From positions 1 through 9,601 of the forward strand of contig DNHM01000206.1 of the NCBI GenBank assembly GCA_003485885.1: a stretch of 9,601 bases of DNA, read 5' to 3'. The notes under the pieces were generated by a model that was not told the DNA's origin, made no database searches, and worked only from the letters and a program-made list of their open reading frames with translations. The translations under genes were made by a program, and so were the position numbers. The DNA comes from Acidimicrobiaceae bacterium (GTDB lineage Bacteria > Actinomycetota > Acidimicrobiia > Acidimicrobiales > UBA10347). Every line of letters begins with the position of its first letter. The stretch's first letter is position 1. Shown here one piece after another: positions 1-7,978 of the stretch.

Positions 1-1
1 C

Positions 2-898
2 AAGCGACTGCCAGACAAGGAACGTCAGCGTCTTCGCAAGACGCTCGATCGGATCAAGCCGAAGGAGCACGGCTTGATCGTGCGCACTGCGGCCGAAGAT
101 GTTACCGACGAGGAACTCCAGCGCGATGTCGCTCGGCTGCTGAACCAATGGGAAGTCATCGTCGACGACTCGAAGAAGCAGGGTGGCCCACGTCTGCTTA
201 ACCGTGAGCCTGACCTCGCCGTACGCCTGATCCGTGAAGAGTTCACCAAGGATTTCCGAGGTGTGGTCCTCGACGACAACACCCTGTTCGAAGAGGTGAG
301 CGGTTACATGGATGCCGTCACGCCTGCTCTGGCCGATCGCATCGAGTACTACGACACCAAGTCCGAAGGTATTGATCTGTTCGAGAAGTACCACGTGTAC
401 GAACAGTTGCAGAAGGCGCTCGACAAGAAGGTGTGGCTACCATCAGGCGGTTCCCTGATCATTGAACACACCGAAGCTCTCACAGTCATCGATGTAAACA
501 CGGGCAAAAACGTCGGATCTAAGAGCCTCGAAGACACCGTGTTCAAGAACAACCTCGAAGCGGCCCGTGAAACGGCACGCCAATTGCGACTGCGTGACAT
601 CGGCGGCATCATCGTGATCGACTTCGTCGACATGGAGAACCGCAAGAATCGGGCCGAGGTCGTGCGGGTATTCCGCGAGGAACTGGCACTCGACAAGACC
701 CGCACCCAGGTCTACGACATCGGCGATCTCGGCCTGGTCGAGATGACCCGGAAACGCATCGGCGAAGGCCTGCTCGAGTCAGTAAGCACGGGTTGTTTCA
801 CCTGTGAATCAAACGGTCTGTTGTTCGACGACACACTGTTCGGTCACCGCCAAGCAATCCCTGGCCCCAGCGTCTCCCAAGTCACCAACCCGAAGTAG
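2..898 (+). CDS. rne/rng: Ribonuclease E/G family, C-terminal part (5' end outside window)
   Basis: This is the 3' portion of an RNase E/G endoribonuclease gene; the frame is open from base 2, so the start lies upstream and the TTG at 74 is internal. The family cuts single-stranded RNA in mRNA turnover and rRNA/tRNA maturation. Seen in the sequence: the DNase I-like catalytic region with both metal-binding aspartates, the first in VIDVNTGKN (Asp codon 491-493) and the second in VIDFVDME (Asp codon 620-622). The Zn-link CxxC of the tetramer interface appears as GCFTCESNG (Cys codons 794-796 and 803-805), with Phe in place of the frequent Pro. Only about 31 residues follow it, so there is no C-terminal scaffold of the E. 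coli RNase E kind; any actinobacterial N-terminal extension would be outside the window. It is followed by rplU and rpmA, as is usual in actinobacteria. Whether it is best called rne or rng cannot be decided from this part. Confidence 0.95.
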   Translation, partial: KRLPDKERQRLRKTLDRIKPKEHGLIVRTAAEDVTDEELQRDVARLLNQWEVIVDDSKKQGGPRLLNREPDLAVRLIREEFTKDFRGVVLDDNTLFEEVSGYMDAVTPALADRIEYYDTKSEGIDLFEKYHVYEQLQKALDKKVWLPSGGSLIIEHTEALTVIDVNTGKNVGSKSLEDTVFKNNLEAARETARQLRLRDIGGIIVIDFVDMENRKNRAEVVRVFREELALDKTRTQVYDIGDLGLVEMTRKRIGEGLLESVSTGCFTCESNGLLFDDTLFGHRQAIPGPSVSQVTNPK

Positions 899-941
899 TC
901 CAGCGACCACCAGAACAAGCCAGAACCCTATGGCTGAATAA

Positions 942-1023
942 CGGCCTTTCCGGTTCACAAATCTGGGGGTGTGACCAAGTTTGCGTCCGAGTAAGGCCGC
1001 AACTGTTAGTAGGACAGTTAGGA
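942..1023 (+). promoter_or_regulatory. Structured leader upstream of rplU
   Basis: The 135-bp gap between the RNase gene and rplU contains nested complementarity. An outer 7-bp stem pairs CGGCCTT (942-948) with AAGGCCG (993-999). Inside it, GGTTCAC (952-958) can pair with GTGACC (971-976), leaving one bulged T. A separate perfect 6-bp hairpin pairs AACTGT (1001-1006) with ACAGTT (1014-1019) across a 7-base loop, and the likely ribosome binding site AGGA (1020-1023) follows it directly. Other bacteria use structured leaders for autogenous control by bL21, so this could be such an element. That role is inferred from position and pairing only, and I do not recognise a known leader class. A TAGGAT at 1019-1024 could alternatively be a -10 box giving a three-base leader. 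Confidence 0.35.
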
Positions 1024-1033
1024 TGTCGCAGTT

Positions 1034-1342
1034 ATGTATGCAGTAGTCGCCACCGGCGGAAAACAGTACAAGGTCGAACAAGGCCAGGTCCTGGAAGTTG
1101 AACGCGTTGGTGCCATCGGCAGCGACATTGATCTTCGTCCAGTGCTTGTAGTTGATGGGTCGACCGTGTTGTCGAACCCCACTGATCTCGCAGGCGCTTC
1201 GGTTTCGGCCAAGGTGCTCGACGAAGTCAAGGGACCCAAGATCAACGGCTTCGTTTATAAGAATGCCAGCAATAACCGTCGTCGGTGGGGTCACCGCCAG
1301 ACGCTTGCTCGCATCGAAATCACCGGAATCTCGAAGGGATAA
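1034..1342 (+). CDS. rplU: 50S ribosomal protein bL21
   Basis: It encodes bL21, a 102-residue 23S rRNA-binding protein of the large ribosomal subunit. The N-terminus [14 protein letters not shown] is the family signature, and the basic C-terminal patch [10 protein letters not shown] (residues about 80-89) fits the rRNA-binding end; the length is normal. The ATG at 1034 is preceded by AGGA at 1020-1023, a 10-base spacing, just after a small hairpin. rpmA starts four bases after the stop, so the two are cotranscribed, matching the conserved rplU-rpmA pair. Identification is secure from sequence and context. Confidence 0.98.
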   Translation: MYAVVATGGKQYKVEQGQVLEVERVGAIGSDIDLRPVLVVDGSTVLSNPTDLAGASVSAKVLDEVKGPKINGFVYKNASNNRRRWGHRQTLARIEITGISKG

Positions 1343-1346
1343 CGCC

Positions 1347-1598
1347 ATGTCAAAGACCAAAGGTGGCGGTTCCACCAGGAACGGGCGCGATTCGAACGCC
1401 CAGCGCCTCGGTGTCAAGGTATACGACGGCACTGAAGTGACCGCCGGTTCAATCATCGTTCGCCAACGTGGAACCAAGTTCCACCCCGGCGTGAATGTTG
1501 GCAAGGGCAAAGACGACACGCTCTTCGCAACTGCTGATGGCAAGGTCAAGTTTGGCAGCCGTCACGGCCGCAAGACCGTCAACATTTTGACTGACTGA
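1347..1598 (+). CDS. rpmA: 50S ribosomal protein bL27
   Basis: It encodes bL27, an 83-residue protein whose N-terminal tail reaches the peptidyl-transferase centre. The sequence begins [16 protein letters not shown] and continues with [10 protein letters not shown] and [20 protein letters not shown], the near-invariant bL27 motifs. There is no Firmicutes-type N-terminal extension for Prp protease cleavage. The reading frame is open further upstream to 1152, but the ATG at 1347 is chosen because it gives the exact family N-terminus and has a GAAGGGA ribosome binding site at 1333-1339, seven bases away, overlapping the end of rplU. A strong hairpin terminator follows at 1642-1669. obg, the usual next gene, is displaced here by the dgt/oxygenase pair. 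Confidence 0.98.
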   Translation: MSKTKGGGSTRNGRDSNAQRLGVKVYDGTEVTAGSIIVRQRGTKFHPGVNVGKGKDDTLFATADGKVKFGSRHGRKTVNILTD

Positions 1599-1641
1599 TT
1601 CTTCGGATCCACTCGGATCTGCTGAACACCTACATCGAAAG

Positions 1642-1681
1642 AAACCCGTTGGCTACGACCAGCGGGTTTTGTCGTTTTTCC
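1642..1681 (+). terminator. Rho-independent terminator of the rplU-rpmA transcript, probably bidirectional
   Basis: AAACCCGTTGG (1642-1652) pairs with CCAGCGGGTTT (1659-1669) in an 11-bp stem containing one G-T pair, with a 6-base loop at 1653-1658. It is followed on the plus strand by a T-rich run (TGTCGTTTTT). Read on the minus strand, the stem is followed by CTTTC, and dgt ends nearby at 1707. The hairpin could therefore also stop the convergent dgt transcript, though its T-run there is weaker. Confidence 0.88.
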
Positions 1682-1706
1682 AACGGGTCTCGATGCCCAG
1701 GCGCCC

Positions 1707-2771
1707 CTAGGCGCTTCGGGGGAGTGCTTCGGGAGCCCAACCCAAGTGTTGCACCGCCAGATTGAGTGCAAACCGATCGGTCATGCCGCTGACATACCGC
1801 ACTGCGTGGGCAGTGATTTCGTCGGTGTCGGTGGTGACCACAGACCAATCACCGATGTGCTCGGGGTGATGGATGAGCCACTCGGTGAGTTGTTGCAGCA
1901 ACGAGATGACAGCGGTGGCCTGCGCTTGGGCATCGGGCCGGAGGTAGATGCGGTCGTAGTTGAATGCCCGAAACGCGGCCAGTGAATCAGCGGTTGTTTG
2001 GTCCAGGCCAATCGCCCCCGCCTGTGCAGATGCATCGACCATGGCAGTGATGAACGCGTGCAACTGCGATCGACGGTCTGCGCCCACAATGTCGGTCACC
2101 GACGCGGGTAGGTCCTGTTCGCCCACGATATGGGCCGATACGGCGTCCTCGAAGTCATGACAGACATAGGCGATACGGTCGGCCCAGGCAACAACTTCGC
2201 CCTCGGGGGTGGCGGGTGCCGGGCGATTCCAGCTGTGGTTGCGGATGGCATCGGTGGTCTCATAACACAGGTTGAGGTGGTTGAGAACGACGTCGGCTCC
2301 ATACACAGCGTGGTGGTAACCACCTGGTACGAATGGGCTCAAAGCATCTTCGGACGCATGACCGGCAGGCCCGTGCCCGCAGTCGTGCCCTAACGCTGCG
2401 GCTTCTGTCAGGGCAACATTGAGCCCAAGCGGGCGAGCGATGCTGACTGCGACCTGTGCAACCTCGATGGCATGGGTCAGACGGTTGCGGAGGTGATCGT
2501 TGTCGGGGGCAATAAAAACTTGGCATTTGCCGGCAAGGCGTCGAAACGGTTTGCTGTGTTTGATCCGATCCAGGTCTCGTTCGAAACAAGTGCGAAATCG
2601 ATCGGGTTCCTCAGCAATGGACCGGATACCAGCGCCTTCGGCCCGGGTCGCCCCGTGGGCCATACCGTCGTGTTGGGCATCTTCTCGTGCGCCACGTTCG
2701 GGTGGGGTTGCTGGGTGAGCAGAGAAGGGAATCGCCCGATGGGCGGCAACCAGCGCATCGATACGTGCCAT
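1707..2771 (-). CDS. dgt: Dgt-type deoxynucleotide triphosphohydrolase (HD domain)
   Basis: This 354-residue HD-domain protein belongs to the dGTPase-like family, which hydrolyses dNTPs to deoxynucleoside plus triphosphate and so affects dNTP pools. Motifs in order: FERDLDRIKHSKPFRRLAGK (about 63-82), matching the family's entry motif; RLTHAIEVAQ with H100; LGHDCGHGPAGH with H129-D130; and WADRIAYVCHD with D198. H100, H129, D130 and D198 form the expected metal-binding set. Length and motifs point to an intact enzyme; whether dGTP is preferred cannot be read from sequence. The ATG at 2771 has no Shine-Dalgarno, but TAGAAT lies exactly six bases upstream, suggesting a leaderless mRNA. The gene is divergent from the oxygenase gene and converges on rpmA. 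In the actinobacterial genomes I know of, dgt often sits near dnaG, so its place here is unusual. Confidence 0.93.
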   Translation of the reverse strand: MARIDALVAAHRAIPFSAHPATPPERGAREDAQHDGMAHGATRAEGAGIRSIAEEPDRFRTCFERDLDRIKHSKPFRRLAGKCQVFIAPDNDHLRNRLTHAIEVAQVAVSIARPLGLNVALTEAAALGHDCGHGPAGHASEDALSPFVPGGYHHAVYGADVVLNHLNLCYETTDAIRNHSWNRPAPATPEGEVVAWADRIAYVCHDFEDAVSAHIVGEQDLPASVTDIVGADRRSQLHAFITAMVDASAQAGAIGLDQTTADSLAAFRAFNYDRIYLRPDAQAQATAVISLLQQLTEWLIHHPEHIGDWSVVTTDTDEITAHAVRYVSGMTDRFALNLAVQHLGWAPEALPRSA

Positions 2772-2777
2772 TCGCCA

Positions 2778-2806
2778 ATTCTAACGATGAGGTGTGACAG
2801 TGTCGG
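2778..2806 (-). promoter_or_regulatory. Predicted dgt promoter, leaderless
   Basis: On the minus strand TAGAAT (2783-2778) differs from TATAAT at one position and ends six bases before the ATG. Transcription would therefore start on the A of the start codon. CCGACA (2806-2801) lies 17 bases further upstream and matches four of six bases of a TTGACA -35 box. It falls in the spacer of the inverted repeat 2792-2813, so a protein bound there would probably block or contact polymerase. Prediction from spacing and consensus only. Confidence 0.6.
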
Positions 2807-2813
2807 GTCACAC
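2792..2813. promoter_or_regulatory. Perfect 7-bp inverted repeat, candidate operator 1
   Basis: GTGTGAC (2792-2798) and GTCACAC (2807-2813) form a perfect inverted repeat with an 8-base spacer. The repeat covers the predicted -35 region of dgt and touches the next repeat at 2814. The TGTGA/TCACA half-sites recall the CRP family, but their 10-base separation differs from the six of the classical CRP site, so the binding protein is unknown. Confidence 0.5.
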
Positions 2814-2846
2814 TGTGAACTCGTAGGTGACTTCTCGGAGTTCACA
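2814..2846. promoter_or_regulatory. Perfect 9-bp inverted repeat, candidate operator 2
   Basis: TGTGAACTC (2814-2822) and GAGTTCACA (2838-2846) form a perfect 9-bp inverted repeat with a 15-base spacer. Its right arm contains TTCACA, the predicted -35 of the oxygenase gene. At its left end it shares a compact palindrome with operator 1, TCACAcTGTGA (2808-2818). The repeat is too long to be likely by chance. As it lies upstream of the predicted transcription start, a DNA operator is more likely than an RNA hairpin. Confidence 0.5.
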
Positions 2847-2870
2847 CAAGGATCTTGCACCGCGTACGCT
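2841..2870 (+). promoter_or_regulatory. Predicted oxygenase-gene promoter, leaderless
   Basis: TTCACA (2841-2846) matches five of six bases of a TTGACA -35 box. TACGCT (2865-2870) follows after 18 bases and fits the TAnnnT form of actinobacterial -10 boxes. It ends six bases before the ATG at 2877, so the transcript would start at the start codon. This explains why no Shine-Dalgarno lies at a usable distance; the AAGGA at 2848-2852 is too far upstream. Confidence 0.6.
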
Positions 2871-2876
2871 GCAGCC

Positions 2877-3920
2877 ATGGCACCGGTCGCTGATCAAACT
2901 AAGCCCGATCACTCAGCTCGGGCAACGCGGCCGACGGTAAGTGTTCCGGTTATCGACATTGGCGGCCGTGGTGGGCCACCGACCGATGAGGTCGTCCGCT
3001 CCGTTGCGGCCGCAGCCGAGAACTTCGGCTTTTTCCAGATCGTGAACCATGGCATTGCCCAGGAACGGATCCACCGTCTGTGGGAAGCCACTCAGACATT
3101 TTTCGGATTACCGGCTGAAACCAAGCGCCAGATTCTGCGCACGAAAGAGAACTCACGCGGTTACTACGACCGAGAGTTGACCAAGAACGCTCGAGACCTC
3201 AAGGAGGTACTCGACATAGCCCATGTTCCGTTCCCCGACCTTGCCGACGACGACCCCAGAAACTTTCACCGAGTTGATGGCCGAAACCAATGGCCAGACC
3301 TTGTCGGGTTTCGCGAATGTGTCATCGACTATCTGCAGGCGTGTAATGCGTTGTCGCTCTGGCTCCTCGAGGCGTTCTGTCAAGGTCTCGGCGAACATGC
3401 GGAGCACCTTCACGACGCGTTTGGTTCCGACCACACAAGTTTTCTGCGGATGAATCACTACCCGCTCGATGACCTACTTACCGAAGCCGAGGCGGCCGAT
3501 GTTGCCGATCTGGGGGACATGGCACTGCACCACCACAGCGATTCCGGTGCGCTTACCTTGTTGTTGCAGGACCAGGTCGGTGGGCTGCAGGTCGAGAACG
3601 AAGGAGCCTGGATCGATGTGGAGCCGCTCGACGGGGCATTGGTCGTGAATACCGGCGACATGATGCAGGTGTGGTCAAATGACAAGTACCACGCAGCGCT
3701 GCACCGTGTGGTGGCTCGGACAGACCGTGCCCGTTACTCGCTGCCCTACTTCTTCAACCCAAGTTATGCCACCGCCTATGAGCCGCTCGCAGGGTCGATT
3801 CGGCCGGGGGACCGGGCGCACTATCGGGCAATCGATTGGGGTGAATTCCGTCAGGCCCGTGCCGATGGTGACTTTGCTGATTACGGGGCTGAAGTGCAGA
3901 TCAGCGATTTCCTGATCTAG
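2877..3920 (+). CDS. Fe(II)/2-oxoglutarate oxygenase, isopenicillin N synthase-like
   Basis: This 347-residue protein has the two-part architecture of the IPNS-like dioxygenases: a DIOX_N domain (about 22-130, with VPVIDIGG and NFGFFQIVNHGI) and the C-terminal double-stranded beta-helix (about 185-295). The iron ligands are visible as H220-S-D222 in HHHSDSGALTLL and H276 in AALHRVV. The co-substrate carboxylate is probably held by R286-Y-S288 (RARYSLPYFFNP), and RMNHYP (191-196) is the usual NxY region. The fold supports many reactions (hydroxylation, desaturation, ring closure, ethylene formation); the substrate is unknown, and no biosynthetic cluster surrounds the gene. The RxS motif favours 2-oxoglutarate use but does not prove it. 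The frame is open back to 2472, but that part lies antisense to dgt; ATG 2877 gives the family N-terminus and fits a leaderless promoter. No good terminator follows. Confidence 0.9.
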   Translation: MAPVADQTKPDHSARATRPTVSVPVIDIGGRGGPPTDEVVRSVAAAAENFGFFQIVNHGIAQERIHRLWEATQTFFGLPAETKRQILRTKENSRGYYDRELTKNARDLKEVLDIAHVPFPDLADDDPRNFHRVDGRNQWPDLVGFRECVIDYLQACNALSLWLLEAFCQGLGEHAEHLHDAFGSDHTSFLRMNHYPLDDLLTEAEAADVADLGDMALHHHSDSGALTLLLQDQVGGLQVENEGAWIDVEPLDGALVVNTGDMMQVWSNDKYHAALHRVVARTDRARYSLPYFFNPSYATAYEPLAGSIRPGDRAHYRAIDWGEFRQARADGDFADYGAEVQISDFLI

Positions 3921-3969
3921 GTGCTCGCCGCTGGCGGATGCGTTCGCCGCCAATTCACCGCTGCGCCAC

Positions 3970-6347
<2,378 letters not shown>

Positions 6348-6415
6348 ACGGTTTCACCGGTTCCCACCGGTCGCCGAACTCATGCGCTAGCGTCGGACTT
6401 GTCAATACCACCCTC

Positions 6416-6421
6416 GAGGAG
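6416..6421 (+). promoter_or_regulatory. Strong ribosome binding site of the DUF1508 gene
   Basis: GAGGAG lies six bases before the ATG at 6428, one of the clearest Shine-Dalgarno sites in the window. It shows this gene has a real untranslated leader. A TAGCGT at 6388-6393 could be its -10 box, giving a leader of about 28 bases, but no good -35 accompanies it. Confidence 0.7.
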
Positions 6422-6427
6422 TAATCC

Positions 6428-6757
6428 ATGGCAGGCAAGTTCGTTCTTAAGAGCTCAAGGGGCGGCAAGTTCCGTTTCAATCTGTGCGCAGGCAACGGCC
6501 AGGTCATCCTGACGAGCGAGGCATACAACACCAAGAAGTCAGCGCTGAATGGCATCGCTTCTGTTGGCAAAAATTGCACCAACGAGAAGTGCATCGACCG
6601 TAAGGTTGCCAAGAATGGCAAGCCGTACTTCAACTTGAAGGCGACCAACGGCCAAGTCATTGGCAAGAGCCAGATGTACGCCTCGCCTGCATCTATGGAA
6701 AAGGGTGTTCGGTCGGTACAAAACAACGGCGGATCACGGGTCGACGACCAGACCTGA
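6428..6757 (+). CDS. DUF1508 / YegP-like small protein with two repeats
   Basis: This 109-residue soluble protein consists of two copies of the DUF1508 repeat. The first (about 4-46) contains GGKFRFNLCAGNGQVILTSEAY and the second (about 57-99) contains NGKPYFNLKATNGQVIGKSQMY; each ends in a segment resembling KSALNGIASV or SMEKGVRSV. That matches the YegP-type tandem fold of small alpha-beta units. The biochemical role of the family is not established. There is no signal peptide or membrane segment. A C-x4-C pair (C50, C55) lies in the linker, but I see no clear metal site. Start and length are well supported by GAGGAG at 6416-6421. The gene stands alone: it lies 80 bp after proB and is followed by a GC-rich hairpin and a convergent gene. 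Confidence 0.88.
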   Translation: MAGKFVLKSSRGGKFRFNLCAGNGQVILTSEAYNTKKSALNGIASVGKNCTNEKCIDRKVAKNGKPYFNLKATNGQVIGKSQMYASPASMEKGVRSVQNNGGSRVDDQT

Positions 6758-6784
6758 ACCTGGATAGCTCGAGAATAGAGGACT

Positions 6785-6805
6785 ACCCCCGCACTAGGCG
6801 GGGGT
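6785..6805. terminator. GC-rich hairpin between convergent genes, probable terminator
   Basis: ACCCCCGC (6785-6792) pairs perfectly with GCGGGGGT (6798-6805) around a 5-base loop, ACTAG. It lies between the stop of the DUF1508 gene (6757) and the stop of the LysE-type gene (6835 on the other strand), where a shared terminator is expected. The T content afterwards is modest on both strands (GGTGCTTGTTGT on plus, AGTCCTCTATTCT on minus), so efficiency is uncertain. Confidence 0.65.
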
Positions 6806-6834
6806 GGTGCTTGTTGTAGGCCACGTTCGGTTGG

Positions 6835-7428
6835 TTAGCCGATCTGTTGTGTCAACAGTCCAAACCCGAGCAACGCCATCCCAGCCCCACCAACCTGTGA
6901 GAGTCGAATCTGGCCTCCTTCGGTCAGCCTGGCCCCCATCGCAGCGGCAGCTAACCCCAACGTTGGGTGCCACAGGGTCGAAGCCACTAATGCCCCAACG
7001 GTGAACAAGGCAAGTTGAGTTGTGTCCGCGGCAAATGGCATTGCCGCCAACATGGCGATCCAGCTACCGAGAGCGGTGGGGGTCAGGCTTGTCAGTAAGA
7101 AGAAAGTGCGAGCCGGACGATGCATGCGCCCGATCGAGTCTGAGATCGCTGTCGGGCGTAGTGCCAGAAGTGCTCCAAGAGCTATGAGCAGTGCGGCGGC
7201 GACAAGCTGGGTGGTCGAAAACACTCGTGCTGGCAGCGCAGTTCCGAGCGTCAGGAGCGCGACGGCCGCGATTCCGAGCACTGAATCGCCGCCAACGATT
7301 CCTGCAGCGCCTCGAAGGGCTGGTCGCCGACCCATCCGCGCTCCGACCTGGACCAGTGTCAGGTTTACGGGTCCGGGCGGCAACAAGCTGAGGAGGCCAA
7401 TTCCGATGCCAAGGAGCACAACGTTCAT
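6835..7428 (-). CDS. LysE/RhtB-family amino-acid exporter
   Basis: This 197-residue membrane protein of the LysE superfamily probably exports an amino acid or similar small molecule. The N-terminus carries the family signature LLPPGPVNLTLV (15-26, with the PGP in the first helix). About six hydrophobic segments are seen, near residues 3-24, 43-63, 70-91, 108-131, 138-163 and 178-194. The second family hot spot lies around LTSLTPTALGSW (112-123). The length is normal. The ATG at 7428 is the only in-frame start at the family N-terminus, but no Shine-Dalgarno or leaderless -10 box is visible, so its initiation is unexplained. The gene is divergent from an Lrp/AsnC-type regulator 83 bp away, an arrangement like lysE with its regulator. 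That suggests control by the regulator together with the exported amino acid; the substrate cannot be named. Confidence 0.85.
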   Translation of the reverse strand: MNVVLLGIGIGLLSLLPPGPVNLTLVQVGARMGRRPALRGAAGIVGGDSVLGIAAVALLTLGTALPARVFSTTQLVAAALLIALGALLALRPTAISDSIGRMHRPARTFFLLTSLTPTALGSWIAMLAAMPFAADTTQLALFTVGALVASTLWHPTLGLAAAAMGARLTEGGQIRLSQVGGAGMALLGFGLLTQQIG

Positions 7429-7464
7429 GTCTGAGATCGTGCCCGATCTGCCGCCGTATGTGTG

Positions 7465-7478
7465 CCTGATATTTCTGG
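7465..7478. promoter_or_regulatory. Candidate Lrp/AsnC operator between exporter and regulator genes
   Basis: CCTGATATTTCTGG is a palindrome of the form CCnGAnATnTCnGG, symmetrical at all but every third base, in an otherwise more AT-rich patch (7467-7505). Its layout resembles the 15-bp Lrp-type consensus. It lies midway between the two divergent start codons, where autoregulation and control of the exporter would be expected. Binding is inferred, not shown. Confidence 0.45.
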
Positions 7479-7499
7479 TAAAACTGGCTAAGAACCAAA

Positions 7500-7505
7500 T
7501 AAACT
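7500..7505 (+). promoter_or_regulatory. Predicted -10 box of the Lrp/AsnC gene, leaderless
   Basis: TAAACT fits TAnnnT and ends exactly six bases before the ATG at 7512. No Shine-Dalgarno sequence precedes that ATG, so a leaderless transcript is the simplest explanation. No good -35 box is seen, which is common for such promoters. Confidence 0.5.
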
Positions 7506-7511
7506 ACGGTT

Positions 7512-7961
7512 ATGGACCAGGTTGACCGCAAAATTCTCACCATTCTGCAAGAAGACGGCAGGATCTCCGCTACCGAATTGGCCAAGCGGATTCAGCTCAG
7601 TGTGTCGGCTACAGGTGAACGGCTGCGCAATTTGCAGACAAGCGGCGTGATCCGCCACTTTGCGGCGGTCGTCGATCCGACACTGGTCGGTCGTCCGATT
7701 GAGGCGCTGGTTGATATTCGCGTAGGGCCAAACAATACGACACCATGGTCGGAGCTCGACAAGGTAGTAGCGACCTTTCCAGCGGTCATTGATGCAACCC
7801 ATCTCACAGGCCGTTTCGATACACAGCTTCGGGTCGCCACTCGCGACGTGGCTGAGTTGGATGAGCTCTTAGCCAGGATTAAGGACGAACTTGGAGCCGA
7901 GGAGACCAACACTCGACTGGTGCTGCGAACGATCGAAGGGTTTCCCCGCTCGGCGTTATGA
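7512..7961 (+). CDS. Lrp/AsnC-family transcriptional regulator
   Basis: This 149-residue protein has the standard two-domain layout. An N-terminal winged helix-turn-helix (about 2-52) begins DQVDRKILTILQEDGRISATEL, with the recognition helix around LSVSATGERLRNLQTSGVI. A C-terminal RAM ligand-binding domain (about 65-142) carries the HLTGRFDTQLRVATRD segment (97-112) that lines the effector site in the family. Members form dimers to octamers and sense amino acids. The gene is divergent from a LysE-type exporter with a palindrome between them, so it most likely controls itself and the exporter in response to an amino acid. The ATG at 7512 is supported by the family N-terminus and a -10 box six bases upstream. 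Its stop lies 17 bp from the convergent TerC-family gene. The effector is unknown. Confidence 0.93.
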   Translation: MDQVDRKILTILQEDGRISATELAKRIQLSVSATGERLRNLQTSGVIRHFAAVVDPTLVGRPIEALVDIRVGPNNTTPWSELDKVVATFPAVIDATHLTGRFDTQLRVATRDVAELDELLARIKDELGAEETNTRLVLRTIEGFPRSAL

Positions 7962-7978
7962 ACCGACCCCAACGATTT

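Noticed and set aside
1152..1346. An upstream extension of rpmA starting inside rplU
   Set aside because: The ATG at 1347 has a ribosome binding site and the exact bL27 N-terminus; the extension is rplU read in another frame.
809..1549. A 246-codon minus-strand open frame across rplU and rpmA
   Set aside because: It lies wholly antisense to two certain ribosomal protein genes and resembles no protein family; it is a coding shadow.
2793..2812. A classical CRP-type site (TGTGA-n6-TCACA)
   Set aside because: The half-sites match but are separated by ten bases, not six, so the palindrome is reported without naming a regulator.
2472..2876. A 135-codon upstream extension of the oxygenase reading frame
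   Set aside because: It is antisense to the well-supported dgt gene, crosses the divergent promoter region, and adds sequence unlike any IPNS-type N-terminus. The ATG at 2877 gives the normal family length.
3932..3952. TGGCGG/CCGCCA hairpin after the oxygenase gene as a terminator
   Set aside because: It has a 6-bp stem and 9-base loop but no T-run, and it abuts the predicted obg promoter; readthrough into obg is just as likely.
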